Assembly: GCA_965214235.1 (NCBI GenBank)
Contig: CBDCBH010000003.1
Coordinates: 1,674,001 to 1,738,000, forward strand
DNA from: Ilyomonas sp965214235
GTDB lineage: Bacteria; Bacteroidota; Bacteroidia; Chitinophagales; Chitinophagaceae
Direction of reading: 5' to 3'
Length of the DNA: 64,000 nt
Position 1 is the stretch's first letter, and each line of letters begins with the position of its first letter. The translations under genes and the position numbers were made by a program. This document shows, one piece after another, positions 1-9,536 of this stretch. The notes under the pieces were generated by a model. The model worked only from the letters and a program-made list of their open reading frames with translations. It searched no databases and was not told the DNA's origin.

Positions 1-53
1 TTATCGCATTATAATAAAAGAATCACTTTTTTCACTCATAAAAAACAACAATT

Positions 54-311
54 ATGTCTTTAATGAACATTCTGTTGCAAACGAATACCGATTCGCTGGC
101 GCACTTAGGCGGCGCAATAGGTGCGGGTTTAGCAGCGATTGGTGCCGGTATTGGTATCGGTCAAATTGGTAAAGGCGCAGTAGAAAGTATTGCCCGCCAG
201 CCAGAAGCGGCTAACGATATTCGTGCAAACATGATCCTGACGGCGGCGTTTGTTGAGGGTGTTGCCCTTTTTGCCGTTATCGCAGGCATCCTTGCCGTAC
301 TAAAACCATAG
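54..311 (+). CDS. atpE: ATP synthase F0 subunit c
   Basis: Proteolipid that forms the rotating c-ring of the membrane F0 sector. The 85-residue protein has the two-helix hairpin of the family: a glycine-rich first helix (about residues 17-42), the polar loop with ARQPE (47-51), and a second helix carrying the ion-binding carboxylate Glu68 in FVEGVALF. The residue after the Glu is Gly, not the Ser of sodium-binding rings, so proton coupling is the better guess. A second Met at residue 4 could also be the start. It leads atpF, atpH and atpA on the same strand; atpB is probably just left of the window. Confidence 0.97.
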   Translation: MSLMNILLQTNTDSLAHLGGAIGAGLAAIGAGIGIGQIGKGAVESIARQPEAANDIRANMILTAAFVEGVALFAVIAGILAVLKP

Positions 312-399
312 TATGCAAAGCAACTTCTTATTGCACCCAGCGCACAGGGCAAAGGGTGCAATAATTGTAATTCAGAATTGTAGTTAATCATCAATTTAT

Positions 400-894
400 A
401 TGGAACTGTTATTACCCGGATTGGGTTTATTAGTATGGACGCTGATTGCGTTTCTTCTTGTTTTGTTTATTTTAAGAAGATTTGCCTGGAAGCCCATTTT
501 AAAAGGATTGAAAGACAGAGAAACCAACATAGCTGATGCCATTGCTTCTGCCGAAAAAGTAAAAGCAGAAATGGCGGCTTTAAAAAATGAAAACGAAGCG
601 TTGCTGGCAAAAGCCCGCGAAGAAAGAGCGGTAATGATAAAAGAAGCAAAAGAAACCGGCGATAGAATGATTGCCGACTCGCAAAACAAAGCCAAAGTTG
701 AATATGAAAGAATTGTGGCAGAGGCGCAGGCAACCATTAACCAGCAAAAAAATGCCGCAATCATTGATGTAAAAAACCAGGTGGGAAATTTAGTAATAGA
801 AGTAGCTGAAAAAGTGCTTCGCAGACAGCTTGAGAATAAGCCGCAACAGGAAGAATACATTAAGCAGTTGGCTGATGCCGTAAAACTGAATTAG
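400..894 (+). CDS. atpF: ATP synthase F0 subunit b
   Basis: Peripheral-stalk subunit that ties the F1 head to the membrane sector. The 164-residue protein has one N-terminal membrane helix (about residues 5-24) followed by a long charged, Ala/Lys/Glu-rich helix (about 30-160) typical of the dimeric b stalk. Length is normal for the family. It lies 88 bp after atpE and 65 bp before atpH. The gap to atpH is filled by short 7-nt-period repeats in inverted arms. Confidence 0.95.
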   Translation: MELLLPGLGLLVWTLIAFLLVLFILRRFAWKPILKGLKDRETNIADAIASAEKVKAEMAALKNENEALLAKAREERAVMIKEAKETGDRMIADSQNKAKVEYERIVAEAQATINQQKNAAIIDVKNQVGNLVIEVAEKVLRRQLENKPQQEEYIKQLADAVKLN

Positions 895-895
895 G

Positions 896-955
896 AATTA
901 TGACTTGTGATTTGTGAATGCAAACAATCACTCATAAATCAAAAATCACAAATTA
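896..955. repeat. Heptamer-period inverted repeat between atpF and atpH
   Basis: Starts directly after the atpF stop. The left part has units such as CTTGTGA and TTTGTGA; the right part has complementary-type units such as ATCACTC, ATAAATC and ACAAATT. The spacing is 7 nt, so the stretch can fold into an imperfect hairpin. It is one of several such blocks in the window. Confidence 0.6.
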
Positions 956-959
956 AACC

Positions 960-1523
960 ATGCCCAATCCACGATTAGCAACAAGATATGCCAAAAGCCT
1001 TATCGGGCTTGCACAGGAGCGCGGCGAACTGGAAACAATTTATAGCGACATGCTATATTTACAAGCCATTTGTAAAAGCAATCCCGACTTTGTGAATTTG
1101 TTGCGCAGTCCGGTAATTAAAGCGGCAAAAAAAGAAGCCATTATTGTTGCAATTACAAAAAACAAAATTAGCCAGCTAACAACAGCCTTTACCAAACTGC
1201 TCACAGATAAAGGACGCGAAGAAGATTTACCCGAAATCATCAATGCTTTTGTTACGCAGTATAATACAATAGAAGGCATACAAAAAATAAAACTAACCAC
1301 TGCAGTTACGGTAAGCGATGAAGTGAAAGATGATATTGTAAACAAAGTAAAAGCCAGCACTGGCTTTGATAAAGTGGAGGTAGAAGCTGCTGTAAATGCA
1401 AACCTGATTGGCGGCTTTGTTTTGGAATACAATAATAATTTAGTTGATGCCAGTGTGCTGCGCGAATTGAGAGAAGTGAAAAAGCAGTTTCAGCAGAACG
1501 TGTACATTCATAATATACGATAA
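960..1523 (+). CDS. atpH: ATP synthase F1 subunit delta
   Basis: Couples the F1 head to the b stalk at the membrane. The 187-residue protein has the OSCP/delta pattern: an N-terminal helical domain starting with PRLATRYAKSL, and a C-terminal part with the family-typical GGFVLEYNNNLVDASVLREL segment near residues 150-171. Position between atpF and atpA is the standard order. The ATG at 960 starts right at the conserved N-terminal helix. Confidence 0.95.
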   Translation: MPNPRLATRYAKSLIGLAQERGELETIYSDMLYLQAICKSNPDFVNLLRSPVIKAAKKEAIIVAITKNKISQLTTAFTKLLTDKGREEDLPEIINAFVTQYNTIEGIQKIKLTTAVTVSDEVKDDIVNKVKASTGFDKVEVEAAVNANLIGGFVLEYNNNLVDASVLRELREVKKQFQQNVYIHNIR

Positions 1524-1634
1524 GCACCGGCTTTCAAAAATGGTCAAAAACAAACTGTAATCTTTTATTATTATACATTCAGAGTATTATTATCAAAAAA
1601 TATTACTTCGTAAATATTAAATCTTAAATAAAGA

Positions 1635-3215
1635 ATGGTAGCGATAAAGCCAGATGAAATTTCAGCCATCCTTCGGCAGCAACTTAGCAATTTTAATGCA
1701 GAAGCCGACTTGGAAGAAGTAGGCACAATATTACAAATAGGTGATGGTATTGCCCGCGTGTATGGACTAAACAATGTTCGTTCCGGCGAATTGGTTGAGT
1801 TTGAAAACGGCGTTAGAGCCATAGCCCTGAACTTAGAAGAAGACAATGTGGGCGTGGTGTTAATGGGCGACTCGGGCGATATTAAAGAAGGCGATAAAGT
1901 GCGCCGCAGCGGTCAGATTGCCTCCATCAAGGTAGGCGAAGGTTTGGTAGGCCGTGTGATTAATACCTTAGGCGAACCGATTGATGGTAAAGGTCCGATC
2001 AGCGGCGAGTTGTTTGAAATGCCATTGGAGCGCAAAGCACCGGGCGTTATTTTTCGCGAACCGGTGAAAGAACCGTTGCAAACGGGCATTAAAGCCATTG
2101 ATGCGATGATTCCTGTGGGTCGCGGTCAGCGTGAGTTAATCATTGGCGACCGGCAAACCGGAAAAACAGCCATTTGCATTGATACCATCATCAACCAAAA
2201 AGAATTTTATGATGCCGGCAAAACCATGTACTGCATTTATGTAGCCATTGGTCAAAAAGCTTCTACCATTGCCGGTGTGATGAAAACGTTGAACGATAAC
2301 GGTGCGATGGCTTATACCACCATTGTTGCCGCTTCCGCTTCCGACCCGGCGCCACAGCAGTTCTATGCTCCGTTCGCGGGCGCTGCCATTGGTGAATACT
2401 TCCGCGACACTGGTCGTCCGGCATTGATTATTTACGACGATCTATCGAAACAGGCCGTTGCTTACCGCGAAGTATCTTTGCTTCTGCGTCGTCCTCCCGG
2501 GCGCGAAGCTTATCCGGGTGATGTATTTTATCTGCATAGCCGTTTGCTGGAACGCGCAGCGAAAATCATTAACAACGATGCGGTGGCAAAAAACATGAAC
2601 GACCTTCCGGAAACCATCAAACACCTTGTAAAAGGCGGTGGCAGTTTAACAGCATTGCCCATTATTGAAACGCAGGCCGGCGACGTATCAGCTTATATTC
2701 CTACCAATGTAATTTCTATTACCGATGGACAGATTTTTTTGGAGAATAACTTGTTTAATGCAGGCATTCGTCCGGCTATTAACGTAGGTACTTCGGTAAG
2801 CCGCGTAGGTGGTAATGCACAGATAAAATCTATGAAAAAAGTTGCCGGTACATTAAAGCTCGACCAGGCACAATACCGCGAACTGGAAGCGTTTTCTAAG
2901 TTTGGCGGCGACTTGGATGCGGCAACTAAGTTTGTAATTGATAAAGGTGCGCGTAATGTTGAAATATTAAAACAACCGCAGTATTCACCGGTAGCCGTAG
3001 AAAAACAAGTGGCAATTATTTATTTGGGAACACAAGGTTTGCTGCGCGATGTGGCATTGAATAAAGTGAAAGCATTTGAAGAACATTTTTTATTGGAAAT
3101 GCAAAACAAATTGCCAAAAGTATTGGCTGAATTTAAGAAAGGAAATTTGCCTGATGATGGCGTAAAACAAATGGTTGAACTGGCGAAAGGGTTGGTGCCA
3201 CAGTATAAAAAATAA
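1635..3215 (+). CDS. atpA: ATP synthase F1 subunit alpha
   Basis: Non-catalytic nucleotide-binding subunit of the F1 head. The 526-residue product has normal family length, Walker A GDRQTGKT at residues 171-178, and the alpha/beta signature PAINVGTSVSRVGG in the C-terminal half. It sits 111 bp after atpH. A strong bidirectional terminator follows, and the next gene is on the other strand, so atpG (gamma), often found next, is not adjacent here. The beta and epsilon genes are also not in the window. Confidence 0.98.
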   Translation: MVAIKPDEISAILRQQLSNFNAEADLEEVGTILQIGDGIARVYGLNNVRSGELVEFENGVRAIALNLEEDNVGVVLMGDSGDIKEGDKVRRSGQIASIKVGEGLVGRVINTLGEPIDGKGPISGELFEMPLERKAPGVIFREPVKEPLQTGIKAIDAMIPVGRGQRELIIGDRQTGKTAICIDTIINQKEFYDAGKTMYCIYVAIGQKASTIAGVMKTLNDNGAMAYTTIVAASASDPAPQQFYAPFAGAAIGEYFRDTGRPALIIYDDLSKQAVAYREVSLLLRRPPGREAYPGDVFYLHSRLLERAAKIINNDAVAKNMNDLPETIKHLVKGGGSLTALPIIETQAGDVSAYIPTNVISITDGQIFLENNLFNAGIRPAINVGTSVSRVGGNAQIKSMKKVAGTLKLDQAQYRELEAFSKFGGDLDAATKFVIDKGARNVEILKQPQYSPVAVEKQVAIIYLGTQGLLRDVALNKVKAFEEHFLLEMQNKLPKVLAEFKKGNLPDDGVKQMVELAKGLVPQYKK

Positions 3216-3238
3216 ACGATGTTACTTCATCGAGAAAT

Positions 3239-3276
3239 AAAAAAATCCGCTGTTATAAAATATCAGCGGATTTTTT
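3239..3276. terminator. Bidirectional intrinsic terminator after atpA
   Basis: An A-run, the stem TCCGCTG / CAGCGGA with an 11-nt loop, then a T-run. The A and T runs extend the pairing to about 13 bp. It lies between convergent atpA and the DUF6089-like gene and can serve both strands. Confidence 0.85.
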
Positions 3277-3286
3277 ATTCAATTCA

Positions 3287-4132
3287 TCATCTGTTCAAAG
3301 AAATTTCAATGGTAATGTTTACAGAATAGTATGCATCTTTTGCAGTGCTGCCGCGAGGGAACCCGACAGGCGGAGTGACGCTGCCACCTATCTCATTAGA
3401 ACGATAATACAGCTGCTTTGCAAGCGCCGCCTCAACAGGTGTTAAGTTTTTATCAAACAAAGCCGGATCAATGTAAGTGGTACTTACATCATCCAAATAA
3501 TCGGTTCTTAAAAACCGGTAAATCAATTCGCCTTTAACAGTAAACAGGGGTGATATCTGGTAAGACAATCCGCCACCTGCCGGAATCATCAGTTGTGTAA
3601 GTTTATAGTTAGGTCGCCCGGTTTCAGGAAAGCCTTCGCCTTCGGTATGCAAAGGCTGTAAGAAATCATCAACACCATTCAGCTTTGTATATGGATTAAA
3701 AGAAAACGTACCCATGCCAACTAAAATATAAGGCGATACGGGCAGATGAACAGAAGGAATAAGAGTAAGCGGATGAAACTCTGCCAGTAAACTAATTTCT
3801 GAAATATTGCTTGCAAAATTCAAATTACGCTGGCGCACACCCGCGTCTTTTGCATATACATCACTCGCGGTAACACTACCCCATATAATTTGAAGCCGCG
3901 CACCGATGGTTTGCTGATACAAAGCACCAACATAAAAGCCGCCCGCAGCTTTAGAAGTTTTAAAAACCTGCGCCTTGCCGCCTAAATCGGTTATGCAATT
4001 CATGGCACCGCCCGAAACGCCGAACTGCGCAATAATATCTTTATCAGAATATATTTTATCATTAAAAAAATCTTGTGAATGAGCAACAGCACAGCACAGC
4101 AAAAAAGCAACAGCAAACAAAAATCGGCGCAT
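3287..4132 (-). CDS. DUF6089-like outer-membrane beta-barrel protein
   Basis: Predicted exported protein of 281 residues. It begins with a Sec signal peptide (about residues 1-20, ending AHSQ). The mature part has alternating hydrophobic and polar stretches rich in Gly, Tyr and Phe (for example FYVGALYQQTIGARLQI and PYILVGMGTFSFNPYTKL), as in porin-like beta barrels, and resembles DUF6089 proteins of Bacteroidetes. No catalytic motif is visible. It is convergent with atpA and ends just after the shared terminator. Function is unknown; an outer-membrane location is inferred. Confidence 0.75.
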   Translation of the reverse strand: MRRFLFAVAFLLCCAVAHSQDFFNDKIYSDKDIIAQFGVSGGAMNCITDLGGKAQVFKTSKAAGGFYVGALYQQTIGARLQIIWGSVTASDVYAKDAGVRQRNLNFASNISEISLLAEFHPLTLIPSVHLPVSPYILVGMGTFSFNPYTKLNGVDDFLQPLHTEGEGFPETGRPNYKLTQLMIPAGGGLSYQISPLFTVKGELIYRFLRTDYLDDVSTTYIDPALFDKNLTPVEAALAKQLYYRSNEIGGSVTPPVGFPRGSTAKDAYYSVNITIEISLNR

Positions 4133-4149
4133 ATAGGTTAGTATAAATG

Positions 4150-4818
4150 CTATAACGATGTTGCTTCGATAATATTTTTCTTACGCTCGTTTTGATAAAA
4201 TTTACAAGCCGGTTTCAAACTGCAAATTTCGCATTTAGGATGGCGTGCAACGCAAATATACCTGCCATGCAAAATAAGCCAGTGATGCGCTGTACGAACC
4301 AATTCTTCAGGAATATATTTTATTAATTGCAACTCCGTTGCCAAAGGTGTTTTTGCATTGTGGTTTAAGCCAATTCGTGCCGATACGCGAAACACGTGCG
4401 TATCAACCGCCATATTAGGTTGCGCATCAATTACTGAAGTAATAACGTTGGCTGTTTTTCTTCCCACACCAGGCAAAGTTATTAATTGTTCAACCGTCAT
4501 TGGCACTTCTCCATTATACTCATTCACTATTTTTTGCGCCATGCCAATAAGGTGTTTGGTTTTGTTATTGGGGTAAGAAATGCTTTTAATAAACGGAAAC
4601 AATTCATTAATAGTTGTATTGGATAAATGATGCACCGTTGGATATTGCAGGAAGATGGCCGGTGTAGTTATGTTCACTCTTTTATCGGTGCACTGTGCAG
4701 ATAAAATAACCGCCACCAGCAACTCGTAAGGGTTGTAATATTTTAATTCGGTAACCGGGTTTGGGTTGTGTTGTTGAAAATATTGAATAACAAATTGAAA
4801 GCGTTCTTTGCGTGTCAT
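4150..4818 (-). CDS. nth: Endonuclease III (DNA glycosylase/AP lyase)
   Basis: Base-excision repair enzyme that removes oxidised pyrimidines and cuts at abasic sites. The 222-residue protein shows the helix-hairpin-helix LPGVGRKTANVI (115-126) with catalytic Lys121, the catalytic Asp139 in AVDTHVFRV, and the 4Fe-4S loop Cys189-x6-Cys196-x2-Cys199-x5-Cys205. Length matches the family. It precedes the DUF6089-like gene by 17 bp on the same strand and may be cotranscribed with it. Confidence 0.97.
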   Translation of the reverse strand: MTRKERFQFVIQYFQQHNPNPVTELKYYNPYELLVAVILSAQCTDKRVNITTPAIFLQYPTVHHLSNTTINELFPFIKSISYPNNKTKHLIGMAQKIVNEYNGEVPMTVEQLITLPGVGRKTANVITSVIDAQPNMAVDTHVFRVSARIGLNHNAKTPLATELQLIKYIPEELVRTAHHWLILHGRYICVARHPKCEICSLKPACKFYQNERKKNIIEATSL

Positions 4819-4986
4819 ATATCTTCTACATTAAAAATAAAATACAGTTTATGGTACGAACGTTTGCAACTCCGGTTTAGCCCGGTTGCAATTGTAGATT
4901 TATTGTTTTTCTTTTTAAGTAAAGAGAAAAAACAATCACTCTTGTACGCTTTGAAATTAATTGAACAGCGATGCGAGTGCTTTTTA

Positions 4987-5054
4987 AACTGCAGTAAAAA
5001 CAAACCTTAGCCTATAACATACCATCTTTGTGAAGGTTTGTTTTTACTGCAGTT
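4987..5054. repeat. Perfect 22-bp inverted repeat
   Basis: Arms at 4987-5008 and 5033-5054 are exact reverse complements, separated by 24 nt. Both arms contain the recurrent 12-mer TTTGTTTTTACT. The spacer contains ATCTTTG, which resembles a -7 promoter box. It lies between the rodA stop (5085) and the nth start (4818). It could act as a terminator for rodA or be a small mobile repeat. Confidence 0.7.
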
Positions 5055-5084
5055 TTGTGGTTCAAAAAATTCTGTGTTCTATCG

Positions 5085-6437
5085 TCATCGCAAAACCATA
5101 TTTCTATCGGCATCCAATCTTACCAAAATAAAAATTAAAACCGTAAAGGTTAGCAGCGAGGAGCCGCCGTAACTCATTAAGGGAAGCGGAATGCCCACAA
5201 TCGGGAACAAGCCAATGGTCATGCAAATATTAATGGCAATGTGTAAAAACAAAATGCTGGCAACGCTGTAAGCATATACGCGGCTAAATGTGCTTCGTTG
5301 CCGTTCAGCAATTGCAATAATGCGCATAAGCAGTAAAATATAAAGCATTAAAAAAACAAAGCAACCTATAAAGCCAAAAGCTTCGCCAAGTGATGTAAAA
5401 ATAAAATCGGTATGCTGCTCCGGCACGTACTTACCGCGCGTTTGCGTTCCTTTTAAAAAACCTCTTCCCAGCAAGCCACCCGAGCCAATGGCAATTTTAC
5501 TTTGGCGCACATTGTAATCGTCTGGCTTTACCACATTTTTCTTGGCAGCTTCTTCGGTTTGTGCGCTTTTGTTTTTACTGCAATCATAATCTTTCCCAAC
5601 CATGCTGTAAATGCGCTGGCTTTGGTAACACTGAAAAATGTGATTGAAAATATACGGCACGGCGAACACCGAAATGCCAACGCATACAAACCAGATGGCA
5701 ATGATAGCAATGAGCAAACTCAGGCTTTTTTTTATTTTGTACCGATAAAAATAAACCGCTATTAAAGCAATTACTGTAAGCACAATAAAAAGAACAATAG
5801 GTTCCAGAATTAGCGTTGCTACCACCAGTGCGCCAAACGATCCGCCCACTACCAAAATCCAGCCGGGCAACCCTTCGCGATACATCACAATAAAAAAGCA
5901 GCCATATACAATTGCCAACCCTGTTTCGTTCTGTGCAATGGAAAGCACCGCAGGCATCAGGGCAATAACAGTCGCAATAATTTGTGAGGATAATTTAGTA
6001 AAATCAACATCCTGCCGCGCTAAGTATTTTGCCAAGGCAAGGGCAACAAATATTTTACACAGCTCTGCCGGCTGCAGGTTAAAACCACCTCCTAACGGTA
6101 TCCAGCTTTTACTTCCATTAATGCTTTTACCAATTACAAACGTAAGCAGCATAAGCACAATGCCAAACAAATAAAACAGGTTGGCAAAGGCTGTGTACAG
6201 CTTACTATCGCTTAATAGAATAAAGGTGGCAATTACAATGCAGATACCTGTAAATAAAACCTGTTTGCTGTAATTGGTTTTGCCTGTAAAAAAAGAAGAC
6301 ATTATATTTTCGTCGGGGTTGTATTCTACCATAAAAATGCACATAATGCCAACACAAAGAAGCAAGCCATATAAAACCACCGTTATCCAGTCGATACCTT
6401 TTGAGATAGATTTGTTTTGATAATAAACGGCGCTCAT
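5085..6437 (-). CDS. rodA: Rod-shape SEDS peptidoglycan glycosyltransferase RodA
   Basis: Membrane glycosyltransferase that polymerises peptidoglycan during cell elongation with PBP2. The 450-residue protein is highly hydrophobic with about ten membrane segments. It has the SEDS landmarks GGFNLQPAELCK and, near the C-terminus, FPIVGIPLPLMSYGGSSL. Its ATG overlaps the mrdA stop (ATGA), so the two are translationally coupled. In many Bacteroidetes this pair follows mreD directly; here mreBCD lies about 17 kb away. Confidence 0.96.
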   Translation of the reverse strand: MSAVYYQNKSISKGIDWITVVLYGLLLCVGIMCIFMVEYNPDENIMSSFFTGKTNYSKQVLFTGICIVIATFILLSDSKLYTAFANLFYLFGIVLMLLTFVIGKSINGSKSWIPLGGGFNLQPAELCKIFVALALAKYLARQDVDFTKLSSQIIATVIALMPAVLSIAQNETGLAIVYGCFFIVMYREGLPGWILVVGGSFGALVVATLILEPIVLFIVLTVIALIAVYFYRYKIKKSLSLLIAIIAIWFVCVGISVFAVPYIFNHIFQCYQSQRIYSMVGKDYDCSKNKSAQTEEAAKKNVVKPDDYNVRQSKIAIGSGGLLGRGFLKGTQTRGKYVPEQHTDFIFTSLGEAFGFIGCFVFLMLYILLLMRIIAIAERQRSTFSRVYAYSVASILFLHIAINICMTIGLFPIVGIPLPLMSYGGSSLLTFTVLIFILVRLDADRNMVLR

Positions 6438-8515
6438 GGCTTGTTTTGTTTTTTGCGGTTATCGTTGGGTGCTATGGCAGGTGATAGCTGAAAATATTTT
6501 TCATTCACGGGTGAAGAATCTTTGCGGTTAGGCTCTGCTTCCGGATCGAAAGTTACTTTGCGGTTTTCTAAATTATTTTCTAATTTATTGGGAATGGTAT
6601 CCTGTTCTATTCTGGCGTTTTTAATGGCCGCTAAAGAATCTCTTCTGTAATACCAGTGTTTGATAGCTTCAGGAATCAGATCGGCAGAAGATACGCGCTC
6701 AACTTCTTGTAACCTGTTGGCTGCAATAGTGTCGTTCAGGTATTTTTCAATCATAAAAGAAGCAATCGGTCCTGCCCAGGTTGCTCCGAAGCCTGCATTT
6801 TCTACAACCACTGCAACTGCAATTTTTGGGTCTTCTTCGGGTGCATACGCCACAAAAATAGAGTGATTTTTTCCGTGCGGGTTTTGCGCTGTACCCGTTT
6901 TTGCACAGTAATTAATGCCCGGTATTTTAATTTGCGCCGCCGTACCAATAATAGTTACATCGTGCATTCCTTCATGTATGGCTGCATAAGATTCATCACT
7001 GATGTGCGTGGTGCTGTGCTTCTTCCGATACCTGTTAAAGAAAGAACTGTCTGTTATCGTTTCACTTTCCACGCTATCTACAAAATGAGGCGTAAAATAA
7101 TTGCCGCCGTTAGCAATAATCGACATAAGATTTGCCAGTTGCAGCGGCGTTGCCAGCATCCTGTCTTGTCCTATGCCAAGCGTTTCGTTAAAGCAGCTTC
7201 CCCAATGGTTGTTACCGTAGTCTTTGGTATAGTTAGAAGTATCAGGAACTTTACCGCCGTCTTCGCTTGGTAAATCAATACCCAGGCGTTTGCCCATGCC
7301 AAAGCTGTTCATGTATTCTTTCCATTTCATATAGCCCAAACGCGGGTTATTATAAGCAGGATTATCAACCGTCATCCTATACACATTGGTGAAATAAGAG
7401 TTGCACGAATTGGCTAAGGCAGTACGAAGATCGCGGGCATGACCGCCGCCTGAATGCGTACACTTCACCCCTACGCCGCAGGCTGTGTAAACGCCATTGC
7501 AAGGATAGCCATACGCCGGTGTGATGATGCCTTCATCCAAAGCAATTATGCCGCCCAGAGGTTTAAAGGTTGAGCCTGGCGGATACTGTCCTTTGATGGC
7601 GCGATTGAATAATGGCTTTGCCGTATCTAAAAACATGCGGCTGAAATTTTTTCTTCGTTGCGAGCCGGTGAGTTCCTGCGGGTCGTAGGATGGACCTGAC
7701 GCCATTGCAATTATGCCACCCGTTTTGGGATTGATGGCTACCACGCTTCCAATTTTATTTTTTAATAGTTTTTCGGCTAACTGCTGCACATCTATATCAA
7801 TGCTGGTGTATAAATTTCTGCCTGCAATGGCAGATGTATCAAACACTCCTTTTTCGTAAGAGCCAACCACACGTGCACGGTTATCGCGAATTAAACGCTT
7901 CACGCCGCGTTGCCCCATCAATATTTTTTCATACACTTTTTCAAGCCCGGCAAGTCCGGCATAATCGCCCATTTCATACCCTTGTCCAATGTGTTTGTGT
8001 AAAAAAGCGGTATCCACTTCTCCAATATAACCCAGCACTTGCGCAGCCACGTGATAAGGATAACTTCTGATCGGGCGTTCCTGCAAAATAAAACCAGGAA
8101 ATTTGTACATGTTTTCGTTCAGCCTCGCATATTTTTCGGGAGATAAGAGAGCTTCAAACGTACTGGGTTTGTAACGTGAATTTTTAAAGATGCTACTCTG
8201 TACGCGCTTTCTGAATTCAGCCGTATCAATTGCTAAAGTAGCGCATAGTGAGGTTGTATCGGTGCCTTTAATTTCGGATGGCGTAATCATCAAATCATAC
8301 ATCACTGTATTTTCTAAAATAGCGCGGTGCTTACGGTCGAAGATGATACCGCGATCGGGGTATACAACTTTTCTATAAATGGCGTTGTTCTCTGCCTGCA
8401 AACGATAGGCGGATGAAAACAATTGCAGGTGCAGCAACTGTGAAATAATTACAATAAAAACAACAAGAAAAATAATCTGGATAACCCGGCTTCTTGCTTC
8501 GTTATAAACCCGCAT
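6434..8515 (-). CDS. mrdA: Penicillin-binding protein 2 (elongation transpeptidase)
   Basis: Class B PBP that cross-links peptidoglycan in the elongasome, anchored in the inner membrane. The 693-residue protein has an N-terminal membrane helix (about 11-30), a PBP dimerisation region (for example PDRGIIFDRK at 53-62), and a transpeptidase domain with the SxxK motif at Ser315-Lys318 in PPGSTFKP, SCN at 370-372 and KTG at 539-541. A polar tail of about 60 residues rich in Asn, Glu and Lys follows. It is coupled to rodA by a 4-bp overlap. Confidence 0.97.
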   Translation of the reverse strand: MRVYNEARSRVIQIIFLVVFIVIISQLLHLQLFSSAYRLQAENNAIYRKVVYPDRGIIFDRKHRAILENTVMYDLMITPSEIKGTDTTSLCATLAIDTAEFRKRVQSSIFKNSRYKPSTFEALLSPEKYARLNENMYKFPGFILQERPIRSYPYHVAAQVLGYIGEVDTAFLHKHIGQGYEMGDYAGLAGLEKVYEKILMGQRGVKRLIRDNRARVVGSYEKGVFDTSAIAGRNLYTSIDIDVQQLAEKLLKNKIGSVVAINPKTGGIIAMASGPSYDPQELTGSQRRKNFSRMFLDTAKPLFNRAIKGQYPPGSTFKPLGGIIALDEGIITPAYGYPCNGVYTACGVGVKCTHSGGGHARDLRTALANSCNSYFTNVYRMTVDNPAYNNPRLGYMKWKEYMNSFGMGKRLGIDLPSEDGGKVPDTSNYTKDYGNNHWGSCFNETLGIGQDRMLATPLQLANLMSIIANGGNYFTPHFVDSVESETITDSSFFNRYRKKHSTTHISDESYAAIHEGMHDVTIIGTAAQIKIPGINYCAKTGTAQNPHGKNHSIFVAYAPEEDPKIAVAVVVENAGFGATWAGPIASFMIEKYLNDTIAANRLQEVERVSSADLIPEAIKHWYYRRDSLAAIKNARIEQDTIPNKLENNLENRKVTFDPEAEPNRKDSSPVNEKYFQLSPAIAPNDNRKKQNKP

Positions 8516-8735
8516 GATGATGTAGTATCAGAAAGTATGAAAGATAAATGTTTGAAATACCGCTTTACAAAATTGCTGTTTCGGCGCACACAACCCTAAC
8601 GCGGGTACAAAAAAATATTTTATTAACAGAAAAGATAATTATGCACAAGGAATTGTCTTCAATTATTTCTATAAATACGACCTGTTACGTAAATAGTAGA
8701 TTGATGTTTGCAAACAGTTAACCATTGTTTTGCAC

Positions 8736-8743
8736 CATCTTTG
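8736..8743 (+). promoter_or_regulatory. Probable -7 box upstream of the SDR gene
   Basis: CATCTTTG matches TAnnTTTG in all but the first base and lies 16 nt before the ATG at 8760. No clear -33 element was found. Confidence 0.35.
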
Positions 8744-8759
8744 TTCCACAAAAAATAAA

Positions 8760-9536
8760 ATGGAACTAAATAAAAGCACCCTGCTAATAACAGGCGGCAC
8801 AAGCGGCATCGGGCTTGAACTTGCAAAACAACTTCTCGCTAAAGGCGCTGAAGTTATCATAACCGGGCGCAGTAAAAACAAACTTGACGAAGCTAAAACG
8901 AGTTTACCCAACGTTCATACCCTTCAAAGTGATGTAAGCGATCCAAACGCAATTAAACAGTTATATGAAGAGGTAGTAAAACAGTTTCCTCAACTCAATA
9001 TTATCATCAACAATGCAGGCATTATGCGCAATTTGAATGTAGAGGATGCAGATGTGAATGTAGAAAATATCGCTCTTGAAATAGACACCAACTTATCCGG
9101 CACCATTCGCATGGTGCAGCAGTTTTTGCCTCATCTCAAAACAAAACCATCGGCTGCCATCATTAATGTTTCGTCAGGACTTGCGTTTATTCCCTTTCCG
9201 CTTTCGCCGGTTTACAGCGCAACAAAAGCAGGCATACATTCATACACGCAAATACTGCGCATTCAGCTTAAAAACACCAATATTAAAGTGTTTGAACTGG
9301 CGCCTCCCGGTACTGATACGCCCCTTATGGACGCTTTTGCCAATAACATGGACGGCGCATCAAATATGAAGGTAGATAAGATGGTTAGCATAGCCATTGC
9401 AGGAATAGCAAAAGATAAGCTGGAAATAAAACCCGGCATTTCAAAAGTGCTGAAAGCCATGAGCCGCATAGCGCCAGGCTTTTTTTTGAATGTCATGAAT
9501 AAAACCATTGAGAAAGGAAAAACAAAAAAAATATAA
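8760..9536 (+). CDS. SDR-family oxidoreductase
   Basis: Short-chain dehydrogenase/reductase; substrate unknown. The N-terminal Rossmann motif TGGTSGIGLELA binds NAD(P), NNAG follows in the middle of the fold, and the catalytic Ser with YxxxK is seen as VYSATKAG. The protein is about 258 residues, normal for a classical SDR. A TTG at 8730 would add 10 residues, but the ATG at 8760 sits just before the conserved MELNKSTLLITGG and is preferred. A second, unrelated SDR gene occurs at 34111. Confidence 0.88.
   Translation: MELNKSTLLITGGTSGIGLELAKQLLAKGAEVIITGRSKNKLDEAKTSLPNVHTLQSDVSDPNAIKQLYEEVVKQFPQLNIIINNAGIMRNLNVEDADVNVENIALEIDTNLSGTIRMVQQFLPHLKTKPSAAIINVSSGLAFIPFPLSPVYSATKAGIHSYTQILRIQLKNTNIKVFELAPPGTDTPLMDAFANNMDGASNMKVDKMVSIAIAGIAKDKLEIKPGISKVLKAMSRIAPGFFLNVMNKTIEKGKTKKI

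Noticed and set aside
8730..8759. Ten extra codons from a TTG start for the SDR gene
   Set aside because: They lie in the promoter region; the ATG at 8760 fits the family start.
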